Assembly (NCBI GenBank): GCA_022836615.1
Contig: MU405484.1
Span: 1-19,332, forward strand
DNA length: 19,332 nt
DNA from: Annulohypoxylon bovei var. microspora
Taxonomy: Eukaryota; Ascomycota; Sordariomycetes; Xylariales; Hypoxylaceae
Direction: 5' to 3'
Both the position numbers and the translations under genes were made by a program. Below are positions 19,085 to 19,332 of the stretch, in pieces. The notes beneath the pieces are model-generated. The model saw only the letters and a list, made by a program, of their open reading frames with translations, was not told where the DNA came from and made no database searches. Each line of letters starts with the position of its first letter. The stretch's first letter is position 1.

Positions 19085-19332
19085 TAATAAAAAAGTTTTA
19101 TTAACCAAAGGGAACTTTGTGGCTTTGTGTGGCTTTGTGTGGCTTGTGCCATATAAGGCTACACTTGGCATGGGTTTAGAAACTGGACTTTTATACGTTT
19201 ACACAACACAGACATGAGGTCCCCGTTCCGGGAACATAAGACCCGAACTTTCCACACCCGCACGGACCACCTTGCAACGCCCCGGGTTCGAATCCCATAC
19301 ATTGTAAACTTTTACTTAATCTTCAATATCAC
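19085..19332. other. Right flank of normal base composition
   Basis: From about 19100 the sequence is again rich in G and C, with no match to either transposon family. It contains a short tandem repeat (19111-19148) and an isolated GGTTCGAATCC (19285-19295), which equals the internal B box of RNA polymerase III genes. The codons from 19214 stay open to the window end but resemble nothing known. A host gene may begin beyond the edge. Confidence 0.55.
19111..19148 (+). repeat. Short tandem repeat of a 10-mer, GGCTTTGTGT
   Basis: Two exact units (19121-19130, 19131-19140) with partial, diverged units on either side (GGAACTTTGT and GGCTTGTG). It lies a few tens of bases beyond the truncated retrotransposon end. 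Confidence 0.75.

Noticed and set aside
19240..19310. Possible tRNA gene around GGTTCGAATCC
   Set aside because: Only three T-stem pairs form, the bases after the T arm do not pair with any 5' acceptor strand at the right distance, and no anticodon arm or A box is found.
19214..19332. ATG-initiated frame open to the window end
   Set aside because: 39 codons only, no family resemblance, and it overlaps the B-box motif, which often yields spurious frames.

Overview
This window looks like a repeat-induced point mutation (RIP) graveyard in the nuclear genome of a filamentous ascomycete fungus. About 18.9 kb of extremely AT-rich DNA (roughly 176-19,080) lies between two short edges of ordinary composition (1-175 and about 19,085-19,332). 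The AT-rich block is made almost entirely of Ty3/gypsy-type LTR retrotransposons carrying chromodomains (chromoviruses). They are broken by dense C-to-T and G-to-A changes: Trp codons become stops, Cys becomes Tyr, catalytic Asp becomes Asn. Paired copies differ mainly by transitions, CpA is scarce, and many surviving C residues sit in CpG or CpC. I saw no intact gene and no certain host gene. Species and chromosome position cannot be read from the sequence. Layout: (1) 1-175 is left flank. (2) 176-854 is AT-rich relic DNA. (3) 860-6526 is a full-length family A element on the minus strand with 312-bp LTRs and a 5-bp target duplication, ATATT. (4) 6532-6798 is a short AT-rich spacer. (5) 6804-13131 is a full-length family B element, also minus strand, with 216-bp LTRs and target duplications TAACG/TGGCG that differ only by G-to-A. 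(6) 13137-13605 is AT-rich spacer with a 71-bp direct repeat. (7) 13606-18730 is a second family A element, plus strand, cut off inside its chromodomain codons. (8) 18731 to about 19078 is a plus-strand family B fragment (5' LTR plus leader) that starts at its LTR end inside that chromodomain. (9) About 19,085-19,332 is right flank. Within the elements the order can be followed: Gag with a CCHC zinc knuckle, aspartic protease (family A only), reverse transcriptase, RNase H, integrase, and a C-terminal chromodomain. Copies 3 and 7 form a 5.1-kb inverted repeat around family B element 5. Family B is less degraded internally (about 9.8-11.4 kb) than family A. History inferred: family A insertions, family B insertions near and into them, repeated RIP, and a deletion that removed the 3' parts of elements 7 and 8. 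The window holds no evidence for a novel functional system. Its interest lies in the nested insertion history, the codon-level record of inactivation, and the sharp boundaries of the RIP-affected block.
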